A stretch of 64,000 bases of DNA. Source: Geosiphon pyriformis. Lineage: Eukaryota > Glomeromycota > Glomeromycetes > Archaeosporales > Geosiphonaceae. This document shows positions 12,129 to 23,344 of this stretch, piece by piece. The translations under genes and the position numbers were made by a program. The notes beneath the pieces were generated by a model. That model did no database searches. It was not told the DNA's origin and worked only from the letters and a program-made list of their open reading frames with translations. Numbering within the stretch: position 1 is the stretch's first letter; each line of letters starts with the position of its first letter. The stretch covers positions 283,008 through 347,007 of the forward strand of contig JAAOMT010000258.1 of NCBI GenBank assembly GCA_016748015.1, read 5' to 3'.

Positions 12129-12359
12129 AACACTTAAGATTACATCACAACCAGAACCAGTCTTTCAACAAGCACAGCAAATCAATCAGTATATATCACG
12201 AACAAAATGATAAACATTATCAAATACAGCAGTACTCTTAGTAACCAAAAATCATTTTTGAATTCCAACTGGCAAAGAAAAAAAAGAGAAAGTGGCTTTA
12301 TCTGCTATTATATTAGCCTTGAAATTGCCCAACAGTTTCAAATATCCCTTAACCTTTAT

Positions 12360-12836
12360 TCATTTTGCCAAAATGTCTTTATTTCTAAGAAGATTGGTTA
12401 TATGCAATTGTTTGATCCAATAATAATTATGAAAGTCAGGCACAATTAACAAAGTCTTAAACACATAAGCATCAATAGCAGATTGGCTGTCCAAGTAAAA
12501 AACTACAGAGCACAATGATAGAACACACTTCAATGCCAAAACAACAGTCTGCAACTTGGCCATAGTGAAAAACAAAAGCCTATTTACTTTTATCTCAACA
12601 CCTTTTTCTACTACTGGAAAGTAAACAGCTATTCTATTTACCACTTCAGCCAATTTAGCATCTTTTAAAGACCCATTTGTATAAATTTCAATACAATCAA
12701 ACCAAATTTCTAACAAACTATTACACACATCAGAAAACACTTCAGACTCCAAGATATTTACTATAGGCAATCTGAAAACTATAGCAGACTTAACTTCCAA
12801 AGAAATACTTTTGTTCAAAAACTCAGATGTCAACAC
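12360..12836 (-). pseudogene. LINE-1 RNase H domain
   Basis: Open fragment with the RNase H pattern IYTNGS (normally YTDGS; residue 54 is Asn), TMAKLQTV (normally a Glu at the Lys, residue 94) and YLDSQSAID (Asp 116 kept). Two of the catalytic acids are lost through G-to-A changes (D to N, E to K). The protein would be inactive even if translated. Confidence 0.85.
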
Positions 12837-13431
12837 AAACCAATGAGGTATAGAGTCTATTAGATCTAACTTTTTTCATCATTGAAAAGTCTTTCAGTTC
12901 ATTATTCTCCCTTTTTGTCTAAAAACCTGTTATCAAAAACAACACCAAACCACTTTAAAGACAGAATTAAATCATAGTACAAGAGCTATCCCAAGATATA
13001 AAACATTGAAAATCTACCAGACTCTCAAAAAGTGGTAGATAAATTATTTGCCAAAGACAACTCATTATCCAAAAAAATTTTTACTATCTCAGCCAAAAAA
13101 TTGTTCACTAGACTTATATGTAGTCTGACAGAAAATTGCAAAAGATTCAGAAGGGACCATCCCAGAATCTGTAAATCCAAAAACCTATGCTCAAATAAAT
13201 GACCTAAAATACCATAAATATTGGAAAAAAAATTAAAGCAGTCAGCTATTTTTTAAACTGCATTTGCTTAAAAAGTTTTAAATCATATAAAGATAGATAA
13301 TACAAAACCTCATTGGGAAAGTTATGTGGTAAACTGGCTTTGGCTCTAAAATCTCTTCTGACTATTACATCCTACTTGCAATACATACCTGACAAAACAA
13401 AACAAAACTGTATCTTGTAGCTAACAATTGG

Positions 13432-15000
13432 CTACAAAATAGCTGAAACCAAGTATGAAATTTGTTTATCTGTGATAGCCTTCTTCAATACAGCATTAGA
13501 AAAGAACCTAATATTTATATGAGTCTGAGCCAAACTAGGCTTAGAAAGGTCTTTAATAAACAAAAAAATATCTAAGTATTTGTGTATCTTACTCCTCTTA
13601 GCAATTGAAATTGGCAAACTATTAATCAACAGAGAAGCAAACCAAATACTTTGATTAAATAAAATGACTACTGTCTTATTATTATTGATTGAAATGTTAT
13701 TGATCTCAAAAAACTCATTAGCAATATTCAAAATATACTGTGTGGAAGTTTGACAACTTCCAACCCAAATTGTATTATTAACAAAGGTGCCAGTAGCCAA
13801 AAAAAAAGTCATCTCTCCAACAGCTTCAACTCTGCCAGACTTTGCCACAAACCTAGTATCAATTCTGTATTTACACAAATGCTCATATCTTTTCACTTTA
13901 CACAAGAGTGGATTATAGAAAATTCTTTAAAGAAATGAAAAAAAACCCTTATTCTAATCCAAACTATTATGTACTCTATAACCATCTGAAAAACCAAAGT
14001 TGGTTATTACTCTATTGATCCAATCTTCATAAATGTTGCCAAAAAACTTGATAAACTGATTACACATTTTAATATAAAGCAAGTTAGCTTTCAAATAATG
14101 TTAGCTCAATGAATTATAAACTTTGTACATATCTTAAAGCACTAACCAAAGCTTTTTATTCTTCTTTAGAGCATTTTTAATAATTAATCCAATGGCAAAG
14201 ATAGAAGACTGAGTCAAAATGCTCTTTAACACCAAAAAATTATTACTATAAAGAATGTCAAATTTGCTGCAAGCCAATAAAATCTGATCAGAAAAAATTT
14301 TAGACAAGATTTTCTAAGTTGTATCGACTAATACAATAGATCTAATATTTATCAAAATGCTATTCTAATTGTAAGGTTTTAGAATCATCAAAACCCACAC
14401 TCTCTTTCAAGGAGTCAAAACCTTACCCAAAGTCAAACACAAATTCAATAGCTTTAAAAGATAGACCAACACCTCATTATTATAATGTTTTTAAAGTTCA
14501 TTAAGTATCCTTAACAATTTAGCAGCTTTATTATTTAACAGATTATTAACAATTAAAGACAATTCTTCTATATCAATTTCTTTTATCACATCAAAGAAAG
14601 CAGTATTATTTATGTAATCCAGAGGCATATATTAATAAGACTACAAATCAGACATTCTTGGGAGCACTAAATGTTTCTTTGTCTATCCTTCTATAATCTT
14701 ATTAACTTTGAGTTTAATCTTATCAGGTTCTACTACCAGTTCATCATCTACCACCAAATAATCCAGAACAACTTTGCAAAATAGATGTTCTAGAATGCTC
14801 TTTATCATATACTCTTTGTCAAAACAAAAATTTTCTATACAACAGTTAATAGCTTTCCTAATAGCCATATTTTCAGCAACCTTTAACTTATAATATTTAG
14901 ACTTCCAATACATTTTTTGCACTAATAACAAATGCTTAATGAAATCCATTAAACTTGTACTACTTGAAACCATGACAATAAACTTGAATATCTTAATCTC
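13432..15000 (-). pseudogene. LINE-1 reverse transcriptase
   Basis: The best fragment (13905-13432) has the palm motif GTFVNNTIWVGS; the family has FVDD, so both metal-binding Asp residues are Asn (about 13774-13785). Downstream come ISINNNKTVVI, KYLDIFLF and KAITDKQISYLVSA, typical of the thumb side in this LINE group. 14973-14683 holds the upstream connector (LEHLFCKVVLDYLVVDDELV). Several stops lie between the pieces. Confidence 0.87.
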
Positions 15001-15339
15001 ATCAATAGATAACCAAACTTTAACAAGACAGTCAAAATTTAGAAAATCTTTAGAATTCCAACTCTTTACAATCTTTGTGATAAGTCACTCCAATTTAAAG
15101 AATTTTAAAGATTGTTTATTTCTTAAACAATCATATTCACTATATCAAATTTTAGAAAACACTGTATTAACAGTCTGTATCAAAATCTCTTCTAACATTT
15201 TCTATATTATATCCAAGTCTGTATTGTCTTTTGCTTTCTCAAACATGTTTGATCTAATCAACAACTTGGTAGAGGATTGGTCTCTGAAACTTAACCATTG
15301 GACTTTATTCACATCATTCAACTTGAATTTCCACTGGTT

Positions 15340-16020
15340 TTAGTTGGCCTGTTTACAAGTGCTAATAAGATAAGTATTTAAAAGTCTACCCAAACTGATT
15401 AAAATTGAAACTGCCTTATAATCTGTATTAAAAAACTCTGAAACATTATCAACTTTATGTAATGTGATTACAAATAACAGATTTTCACTTACAAAAACAT
15501 AATTCAGCACCTTTATGACTCTTCTAGAATTGCTCCAAGTAGAAGTTTTGGCCAAAAAATGTCCATTAAAAGTATTAACTAGTCATAGGTCCACATAAAA
15601 TTTGAAACTCATACTCCTTTCAAATCTATTCTCATCAAAGTTATTACCTAGCACCATGAAAAAACTAGAATTAATTACTTTGAATATCATGGAGTTGATA
15701 TAGACCCAAAACCATAACTGAAAGCTTGTTTCTAAACAAAAAACATACAGAAACCAGCTAACCAGAAATTTTTTCCATTTTAGACACATAACAAGCCAAA
15801 GAATTGTTTATAATAATAGCAATTTCTGTACCAAGAAAACCCATATCCAGACCAGAAGTAAAAATTTGAACTTTATCAAACTTATTCATGATTCATGGTC
15901 TAATACTAGATCTTAATTTTGTTTCAATAACAATAGAAACCAAGTTACCTAAATCCTTATGTCAACAAACAATGTCTTCTTGTTTTATAAAAACATTGAT
16001 GTCTTTAACATTGCACATAG
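15340..16020 (-). pseudogene. LINE-1 APE-type endonuclease
   Basis: 15789-15583 reads FMVLGNNFDENRFERS, corresponding to the LGDFN-type motif, and 15555-15340 reads TWSNSRRVIKVLNYVFVSEN and FFNTDYKAVSI, corresponding to the S-x-IDYIFV and DTDHKAV motifs. The active-site Asp and His positions are Asn and Tyr. This domain would nick target DNA for target-primed reverse transcription in an intact element. Confidence 0.83.
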
Positions 16021-16044
16021 CAAACTTTCAGATTAAATCTGTTA

Positions 16045-17266
16045 TTAAGATAAAAAGATAGCCAAAGAATTTACACCAGAGCACAACTGATCTAATTTCT
16101 CCAAAACTGAGTTAACTAACACTTTCAGAGTTACTATTTTCAATTTCAGACCACTTATTTTGGTGGTAAAAACTTTTGAACTACTTGAACCAAGATCAAA
16201 AGTGACACTATCAACAATGGAAAGAGGGGGAGTGGGGGCCAACAATGCACTATTCATAACCACATCCAAATTAAGCACCAATAATATTGAAGCAAGAATA
16301 ATTGGGGCCATAAAATCAGATATTGGCACCAAGAGTACCAGTTCCATGCTATTTAACTTATGTACTATACTTAACACTTGGTCAGTCAAGAGTTCTAATA
16401 AGTGTTCCAAGAAAGCCAGACAGCCAACAATAGAAGAATTATTCTGAACAACCAATGGAGATTTCCCAACACTTTAAAAACTAGAAAACTAAGAACTAGA
16501 ACCAGAAACCAAATAAGAGTTACTACCAGAAAAGGCAGCAAATAAAACTACCTGGGCCCAAGATTTGCCATTAAAGACAGCAGAATAAGAAATAAAAACA
16601 CACTTTTTAGCATATAATTTGGCCAGTTAAAGGTAATTTGCCCCAAAAACAGATCTTTTAAATAATTTTAGAATTTTAGAATTAAACACAGTTGTTGTAT
16701 TATATTCCAAAGTGGTATAACCAAATTTCTCATATTTTTTGCACCAGACCAGATCTATTCTTGTCCAAGAAAGTTTTATATTACCAAATATTGGCTCAGT
16801 GTAATATGCAGAATTCAAATCTTTATCAAATTTAAAACCAACCACAGCATAGTAAATTTAGTTACCAGTATCGAGTGAGTAATTGATGATATATGTTTTA
16901 CTACCAACCTCTTCCAAAAGAGTGCCCAAATCATAAGCAGTTGTTCTCACAGGCAAAGTAAACAACAGAGCTCTGAATTAATCTTTTGATACCCAGATAT
17001 TACAAATTTCTACAATCATAGCCACACATACTGAATTTTTTCCAATCAAGAAGAACAATTTAGCAGCCAACTATTTAGCCTTACCCAATTTGGCAAATTT
17101 TACCACAGTTTTTTGCTATATTCTAATTAACTGAATTTTGATTGACTTAATTTTACCAAATTTAAATACTACAACAACAATTATTTCCTTAAACATGTCC
17201 ATGAGAATTTTTTTAATAACCACAGCATGATTTAATCTTATTTCTTGTCTCTTAAGATTGCTGTTT
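16045..17266 (-). pseudogene. LINE-1 ORF1, C-terminal two-thirds
   Basis: Begins at the copy-2 insertion with NSNLKRQEIR, then an RRM-like beta-strand series (AVVIKKI, FKFGKIKSIKIQL). A zinc knuckle at about 16700-16752 is decayed to CKKYEKFGYTTLEY: the second Cys, the His and the last Cys of C-x2-C-x4-H-x4-C are all Tyr. The end (16455-16045) has a Ser-rich segment and a heptad-like stretch (LKLKIVTLKVLVNSVLEKL), possibly a coiled coil. Nucleic-acid-binding ORF1 role is inferred from family knowledge. Confidence 0.83.
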
Positions 17267-17270
17267 ATAT
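17267..17270. repeat. Target-site duplication of copy 2, left (ATAT)
   Basis: ATAT directly left of the LTR. The right-hand copy at 26853-26856 is ACAT, one transition away. Joining the flanks with one copy of ATAT keeps the LINE-1 ORF1 frame (K-E-I-N-I-N-S-N-L), which supports this as the duplicated target. Confidence 0.7.
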
Positions 17271-18141
17271 TGTTACAGATGATTATTTGAGGTCTCAAAG
17301 CAAATAACAAATCTGTAACTTGGTGCTTGATTGGTACTCTGGCATAGATATCTGAAGGTTTTATTGATCTGAAAGTTTGTTGTAGAGTCTTTTGTATAAT
17401 GGACAGAGATTTAATAATTGTTTCAGTAGCTTCTTGAAATCACAATTCCGTTGAATTTTTTTCTCAGTATGGTGGCCGGTAATCCTCTTGGTAAGCTATT
17501 CTCAAATCTATGAGTGTTCTACTCTTGTTTCATGGGTCTTTTACCAGTCACTATGACGTCTGTATCTCAGCACTTAATCTTTAATCAATTTAGTAAAATC
17601 ACAGAAATAACCAAAGAAATAAAATAAAAGAAGATAAAGAAATAATAAAAAAAATAAAAATAAAAAAAGACAAAAAAATAACAAAAGCAATGGCAAGTTA
17701 GTATTCCGTCAATAGCCATGATCAAGAGCTATTGTTCCAGTATGATTAAGTATCAATTACTATCAACATTTCATGTTGATAGTGGGAGTGGATTTGAGAT
17801 AGAGAATAATTATTTATTGATATGTGTGGACGGAAAGATTGCTTAGATAAAATCTAAACTAAAAGATCTGTCTTTTCTACTTCTAATGCTACCACTATAT
17901 ATACATAATTTGGGTTTTATAAGATTGTTCACATTTTCAAGCAATGTGCTATAATTTCTCAAGCAATGTTCACATTGCTTAGCAATATGCCATATTTTCT
18001 TGATATTACTCCACATTACTGAGCAATATGCTGTGATTTCTGACATTGCTCCACATTGTTAAGCAATGTGCTCACATGTTAACTATTACTTTTTTATTGG
18101 TCTACTATTTTTTATATCTGTTTTCTTTTTTATAAGTAACA
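17271..18141 (-). repeat. LTR of copy 2 (3' LTR)
   Basis: 871 bp, aligned end to end with 26002-26852. Differences in the first 250 bases are nearly all transitions. Positions about 17915-18085 hold tandem and inverted copies of AGCAATGTG, a cassette different from the GGAATTCTGCAATT cassette of copy 1. Confidence 0.95.
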
Positions 18142-18162
18142 TTATCTCCTTTTTTTTAATAT
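18142..18162 (-). other. Polypurine tract of copy 2
   Basis: The minus strand reads an A-run followed by GGAGATAA immediately before the 3' LTR, the usual plus-strand priming site. Confidence 0.6.
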
Positions 18163-18562
18163 TAAGCTCTATTGAAATTTTTGTTTTGAATTAACTCTAG
18201 TACTTTTTTTTCAAGTATTGTTTGTTCAACTCTGTTTCTCATATCTTCTACCTGTATATTGTTCATTCTTCTCCATTGGTTAATGGTTATGGTTTCTATG
18301 TCAGAGTGTAATAGTATTTCTGGGTAGTTCTAAAATATGTTGTGTAATTGGTATATTGTTTTAACATGTAGTATTAAATTCAGTTTCTTTTCGATAAATT
18401 TTTTAATTTGCTGTATTATGTCTTAGTTGAATATTCTCTTGGATTTGTCAATATACAACTCCTGAATATTCAACTTTTGACCTAATTGGTAGTAGCAATA
18501 TGATATTGGAAGTTGTTCTGTCCATTGCTTCTAATTTTTTTTTGTAAGCTCTTCTGTTGGTG

Positions 18563-20214
18563 TCATAATAGGTATTTTCTCAAAAGTGTTTTCACTTTTT
18601 CTATTATGTTATCTGTCCAGTTTTTATCATTCTTTGGTGGCCACTGATATGATATATTCTTTGTCTTTCTTTGAGTGTTTCGATAGCAAATTATTTGGTT
18701 GTTAATAACAATTTCCATATCTAACTGTTGTTGACTTAAGGCCTGAAACAATTGTTGAGCTATAGTATAAATATGATCTGGTATTTCCATTTTTCTTGGT
18801 TGCTTTTGTCACATGTACTGTGTCTTTATATACTTTTAGTTGTTCAATTTAATGTGTTTGGTTCAATAACTATGATTGGTTTCAGATCTTGTAGAATCTT
18901 ATCTGATTGAACTAGTATTTTTTGTACTCTCAGTTGTGGAATGTTATTGGTGGATGATGATACTATCTGGTAATATGGTTTCAGTCAATCATCATGTGCT
19001 GCTTTGGCTAAGATTTTGTTGTCCCATCTTAATTTATAAGCTCTATTCCTAGAATTTCTTCTATGTAAAATAGTCTGTTCTATTTGGGATCAAATTTTCT
19101 ACTTCATTGTTTTTCTGCTTTGGTACAATGTAAAAGTACTTTGTCTCCAATCTTGAATTCAACTGGTTTATTTGGTAGTTGGTTATCATGTTATTTTTTT
19201 GCTTTTCTTGTAACTTTTGGATGTTATCAGCTGCTTTTTGTCATCTGTTTTCTAGTGTTTCTATTAAATTATATGTTCTTCTTAACAATGTTTCTTGGAA
19301 ATTATCTTCTGTTATTGGTTCAGTTAGATATGTATTGACCTCTATCTCAACTGGTAATATTGCTGTTCTACCATATACCAATTTAAATAGTGTTGCTTGT
19401 GTGATATCTTGCTTCATTGTCCAATAAGCAAATAATTCTGATGGTATAAACAAATCCCATTTGTCCTGGTTTTCTTGGCTATTGCTTTATACAATGTTCT
19501 GTTGAATCTTTCCACTAACCCATTTGTTTGTGGATGGTATGGTGATGATAGTGGTCTTTTTATTCCAAATCTTTGGCTTAATTCTGCTAATGTTCTATTT
19601 ACAAAGTGAGTTCCTTGATCCAATAATAGTTCTTTTGGACATTCGTGTTAACAGATCAGATCTTGATAAATGAATTCGGCAATGGATTTTGCATCTGCTC
19701 TTTGAATGGCTTTTGCTTCTGGCCATTTAGTGAGATAATCCATGGCTACTGCAATATATCTGTTGCTTTTGCTGGTGATTGTTAATAATCTAACTAAGTC
19801 AATTCCAATGCAATCGAATGATTGTCTCACTTTGATTGGTCTTAACAGTTTACTGGGTTTTGTTCCTTCTTTTCTCTGACAAGCATCACAATTTTGAATA
19901 TATTGGATGATGTCTGAATACATTGATGGCCAATAGTATCTTTTTCTAGTTCTTTCTATGGTTGCTTCTTTATGAAAATATCCTGCTGTTGGATCTGAGT
20001 GCATATTGAACAATATTGTCTCTTTCTCTGGTTCTGTAATTACTCTTGTTGACTGGTTTGGATTTCTTTTGTTTTTCTGGTACAGTATATTTTGATGATT
20101 AATAAAATATTTTGATTGTTGTTTTATGTTGTTTTGTTTCTTTTGAGACAATTTCTTCTTGAACAATTGGGTATTTATATAATGTTGAAGTTGTTGGTAT
20201 TTTTGTATATTCAT
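18563..20214 (-). pseudogene. Integrase and C-terminal extension, copy 2
   Basis: 20214-19648 holds the HHCC zinc region (H-SDPTAGYFH ... CDACQ), the first catalytic Asp in DCIGIDLVRLL, and MDYLTKWPEAKA. A TAA stop follows DLIC at about 19648. 19623-19414 continues with the second Asp (DQGTHFVNRT) and the third residue Glu (YHPQTNGLVERFN), all three catalytic acids present. 19453-19241 has the C-terminal extension (ILPVEIEVNTYLTEP). 18790-18563 is a further open fragment of unknown role (ALSQQQLDMEIV). Stops and a frameshift near 19440 break the protein. Confidence 0.9.
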
Positions 20215-20387
20215 CTTTTGTTATATTTTTGGGTTGAAATGTTTTTAGATTTGTCTTATTCGTAACAAACTGTCAGTATTTCTATTGTCTTTTTCTTTTT
20301 TATAATGTACTGTATAATTGAATGGTGAAAGTTTTATTTTCTATCTGACATGGTGGTTATTTCCAAATTTTTGCTTCTGAATTAAAA

Positions 20388-21038
20388 TCAATCCTTTGTA
20401 ATCAAAAATGTTCTCAATTCTGTAAGATTATTTGGTACTAAAAAGTTTTTAACAGTCTCTATTTTATCTGGATCTGTTTTGATACTGTCTTTGCTCACAA
20501 CATGTCCCAAAAATTTGAGTTCAGTTTTTCCAAAGAAGCATTTAGTGGTATTTAGCTTTAATTCCGCTCTTCTCAACCTTTCAAATACTTGTTGAAGATA
20601 ATGTAAATAATCATCAAATGTTTTGGAAAACATGTTGGTGTTGTCTAAGTAAACAACTACTGATTTCCACAGTAGTTCAGTATAGACAATTTCCATAAGC
20701 TGTTGGAATGTTGCTGGAGCATTCATCAAGCCAAATGGCATGACTTCAAACTCAAAATTTCTCTCTCTGGTGGTAAATGCTGTTTTCTCTTTGTTAGCTA
20801 GATGCATGGCTACTTGCCAGTAACCACTATCTAAGTCTAGTGTCGAGAACCATTTATTTCTTCCAAAAGTGTTGAATAGTTCTTGGATCTTTGGAGTTGG
20901 ATAACTATTATTTTTAGTTACTTCATTCAGTTTTCAATAGTCTACACAAAAACAAATCTTTCCATTCTTTTTTTGGACTAGTACTACTGGTGATAACCAT
21001 GGGTTCATTGATGGCTAAATTAATTCATTGTCAAGCAT
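20388..21038 (-). pseudogene. Reverse transcriptase with RNase H deletion, copy 2
   Basis: 20807-20388 keeps the RT palm core: NFEFEVMPFGLMNAPATFQQ, then VVVYLDNTNMFSKTF, then KFLGHVVSKDSIKTDPDKIE. The YxDD motif reads YLDN, as in copy 1. After LTELRTFL the sequence jumps to a segment equivalent to YKGLILIQKQKFG (about 20260-20400), which in copy 1 lies beyond RNase H, so about 400 bp of connection and RNase H are missing. The 5' RT part (20810-21038) has several stops. Confidence 0.88.
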
Positions 21039-22253
21039 TCAATTAATTTTTTGACAAATGATTTTATGGCTGGCTGGTGGTACTCTATATGCTCTTTGTT
21101 TTATTGGCATTGCATCTCCAGTTTTGATTTGGTGCTGAATTATGTTGGTATGGCCAAATTCATTTTTGCTAGCAAAGATGTCATTAAAATTGCTAAGTAA
21201 TATTTTTAGTTGCATCTGTTGGAGTGGGTTTAGATTCCCCATGTTTATCTGTTCCAATTGTTCTGGTTGGAGAAAATAACATTTATTTTGTCTGTAAATG
21301 GTTTGTGATGTGATGTCCATATATCTGCAAAGCTGTAGAAAATCTGGTTGATCCTTAACTTTGGTGGTTAAATATCCAATGATAGTTCCTTTTGGTATTT
21401 CAATGACACTTCCTATTGTGTTGTAGATGGGAATTTTGATATTTTTGGGGCTTTTAGCTGATATGTAGAGATTAGTGAGTCCAATCTCTCCTGATTCACA
21501 AATGGTGGCTTCTGCTTCAAACAACTGAGCTTGATTCTTTACTTCTCTTTTTATGGTTAACATATACTGGTCATATGGTGGAATGAAAATTGATTGATGG
21601 TTTGAGATAATTTTTTCTTTGTCAATAATCTTTTCCTCCATCATATTAACTGATATGTTTATTCTACCTGTTGATCCGAATCTCTGTATCCCTTTAGCAG
21701 TAATCTCTAACTCTTTCTTGTTTTCTACTGACACTAATTGAGCTACTTTCACCAGAGACAGGAATATTGTCTGTGCTATCTTTTTATTTGGCTCTATAGT
21801 ATAGGTCTTTTCTGAGTCATTTTGTAGCATAGCAATAATATTTCTTACATATCCTGTGTCAACTATTCCTCCTCTGATGTTGATTCCCTTTTTTGCTAAA
21901 CTACTCTTAGATGCCAACTGGATTATTGTTGTTGCTGGAATTTTCAAGACTATTTTGAGATCAATACAGATGTGCGAATAGAGTTTCAATCTTATGGCAT
22001 CCTTTCCTGAATATTTCAGATTAAACTCTGCATCAGTATCATGTGTGTATTCTGGCATAATACCTTTGCCATTATTGCTGAACCATTTAAGTTTCTGTTT
22101 CTTGGTAAGGTTGGGAAGTGCAATAAATGCTTCAGGGTTTGGATCAGAATCTAAATTGTTGTTATTTTTATTGCTATATTGAGCAGAGCTGAAACTATTG
22201 TTTTTGTCATTGTTATTGTCAAAGTTTGAATTAGGATTGAAAGTTGATTTCAA
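21039..22253 (-). CDS. dUTPase-like domain plus linker to RT, copy 2 pol segment
   Basis: Longest intact frame of the element (404 codons), part of the pol polyprotein, so no true start or stop is implied. Residues 1-70 are acidic and Asn/Ser-rich. Residues 74-200 carry the five dUTPase motifs in order: DAEFNLKY (74-81), SKSSLAKKG (115-123), GGIVDTGYVRNI (128-139, with the putative catalytic Asp 132), EPNKKIAQ (154-161) and RFGSTGR (191-197). Residues 230-340 are the beta-rich linker that precedes RT in many gypsy elements (IEIPKGTIIGYLTT), and the end (HQIKTGD, IKQRAYRVPP) is the RT entry. A dUTPase would lower dUTP during reverse transcription; activity is inferred, not shown. Confidence 0.85.
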   Translation of the reverse strand: MKSTFNPNSNFDNNNDKNNSFSSAQYSNKNNNNLDSDPNPEAFIALPNLTKKQKLKWFSNNGKGIMPEYTHDTDAEFNLKYSGKDAIRLKLYSHICIDLKIVLKIPATTIIQLASKSSLAKKGINIRGGIVDTGYVRNIIAMLQNDSEKTYTIEPNKKIAQTIFLSLVKVAQLVSVENKKELEITAKGIQRFGSTGRINISVNMMEEKIIDKEKIISNHQSIFIPPYDQYMLTIKREVKNQAQLFEAEATICESGEIGLTNLYISAKSPKNIKIPIYNTIGSVIEIPKGTIIGYLTTKVKDQPDFLQLCRYMDITSQTIYRQNKCYFLQPEQLEQINMGNLNPLQQMQLKILLSNFNDIFASKNEFGHTNIIQHQIKTGDAMPIKQRAYRVPPASHKIICQKIN

Positions 22254-22260
22254 TTCTGAT

Positions 22261-22950
22261 GTGCAGCTGCTGATTGGTTCTTTCTTTTCTGGGATTGTGT
22301 AGATTATGCATGATGGTGGATTGTAAATAAAGTTACACTCATTACAATATTGGAAGTCACATGGAATTAAACAATGTTGACACAGTTAAGTGTTCAGCTG
22401 CTTTAAGTGTTGCTCTTGCTCTTTTCTTGTGGGTGCTAATTGCTGGTAATGTTTATGGAATTCTTTCAGGTCATCCTCAATGTTGCCAAAGATGTTAAAA
22501 GTTTGAACATATTTGGGTTCAAGAAGAAATAAAAGATTGTTTTTGATTTCCAGTAGTTTGCTGGTTGTCATGCCTTCTGTTTTTATATACGTCATTCTCC
22601 AAAGTTTATGTTCATTGTGGGGATATCCTTCCAATCATCATAATACTCTTTTCTAGGTGTTGTCGATTGGTGTTCTTTTGAGTATCCAATCATTGATTAG
22701 GATTGTATACTAATATATCTTATCACATGTTCCTCCACATCCAGGAATGTTATTCCACATTCCTTTGTCAAGTAAAATAGTTTCACAGGCAAGACACAGT
22801 TTATTGTCTCATTTTTCTTACCATTTTGGTCATTCAAAACATTCTATAATACATGAACAACAGTAAAACTTGATTGCCATTTGATATTTCTCATTATCGC
22901 CACAACATGTGCCCATTGATGACAATTTTTTGCCACAATTGATGCATATG
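22261..22950 (-). pseudogene. Cys-rich zinc-type modules between protease and dUTPase, copy 2
   Basis: Module A (22950 down to 22715) reads CINCGKKLSS, GTCCGDNEK, FYCCSCIIEC, KLCLACETILLDKG and GCGGTCDK: at least four Cys pairs. After an acidic/helical spacer (22634-22386, FHKHYQQLAPTRKEQEQ), module B (22385-22261) reads LCQHCLIPCDFQYCNEC and, further on, PPSC and SSC. Spacing is shared with copy 1. The pattern resembles zinc ribbon or treble-clef folds, but I do not recognise a named family. A few stops interrupt the frame in module A. Confidence 0.68.
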
Positions 22951-23344
22951 AGTTTTGGTTGATGATAGGCAGATTGTTGAGGTATAGTGTAAGTGTAATA
23001 ATTATAGATGGTGCTAATAAGTGTTGTTTCTTTTTTCTTTTCTTTTCCTTTTCTCTTGTCAGTCTCTTCCCACTCCCAAGTTAATGAGTCATCTTGGTTA
23101 TTATCGGTTTCCCAGGCTTGGTCAGTATCCTAGATAAGTTCTTCTTTCTGCTTTCCTTTGTTGTTGTCATCCCAGAAGAGTATCGGTGGCAACTCATTGT
23201 GGTTTTTGTCAGCCCAGAATACTTGATAGGCTTCTCAAGTAGGTTTCTTCTCTTCTTCCTCGAATTTGATAAGAGTTGCTGACATGTTGGGGGTTTTGAA
23301 ATGACCATACATGGCTGGTACTTGTGTGTGTCAACCATTCTGGC

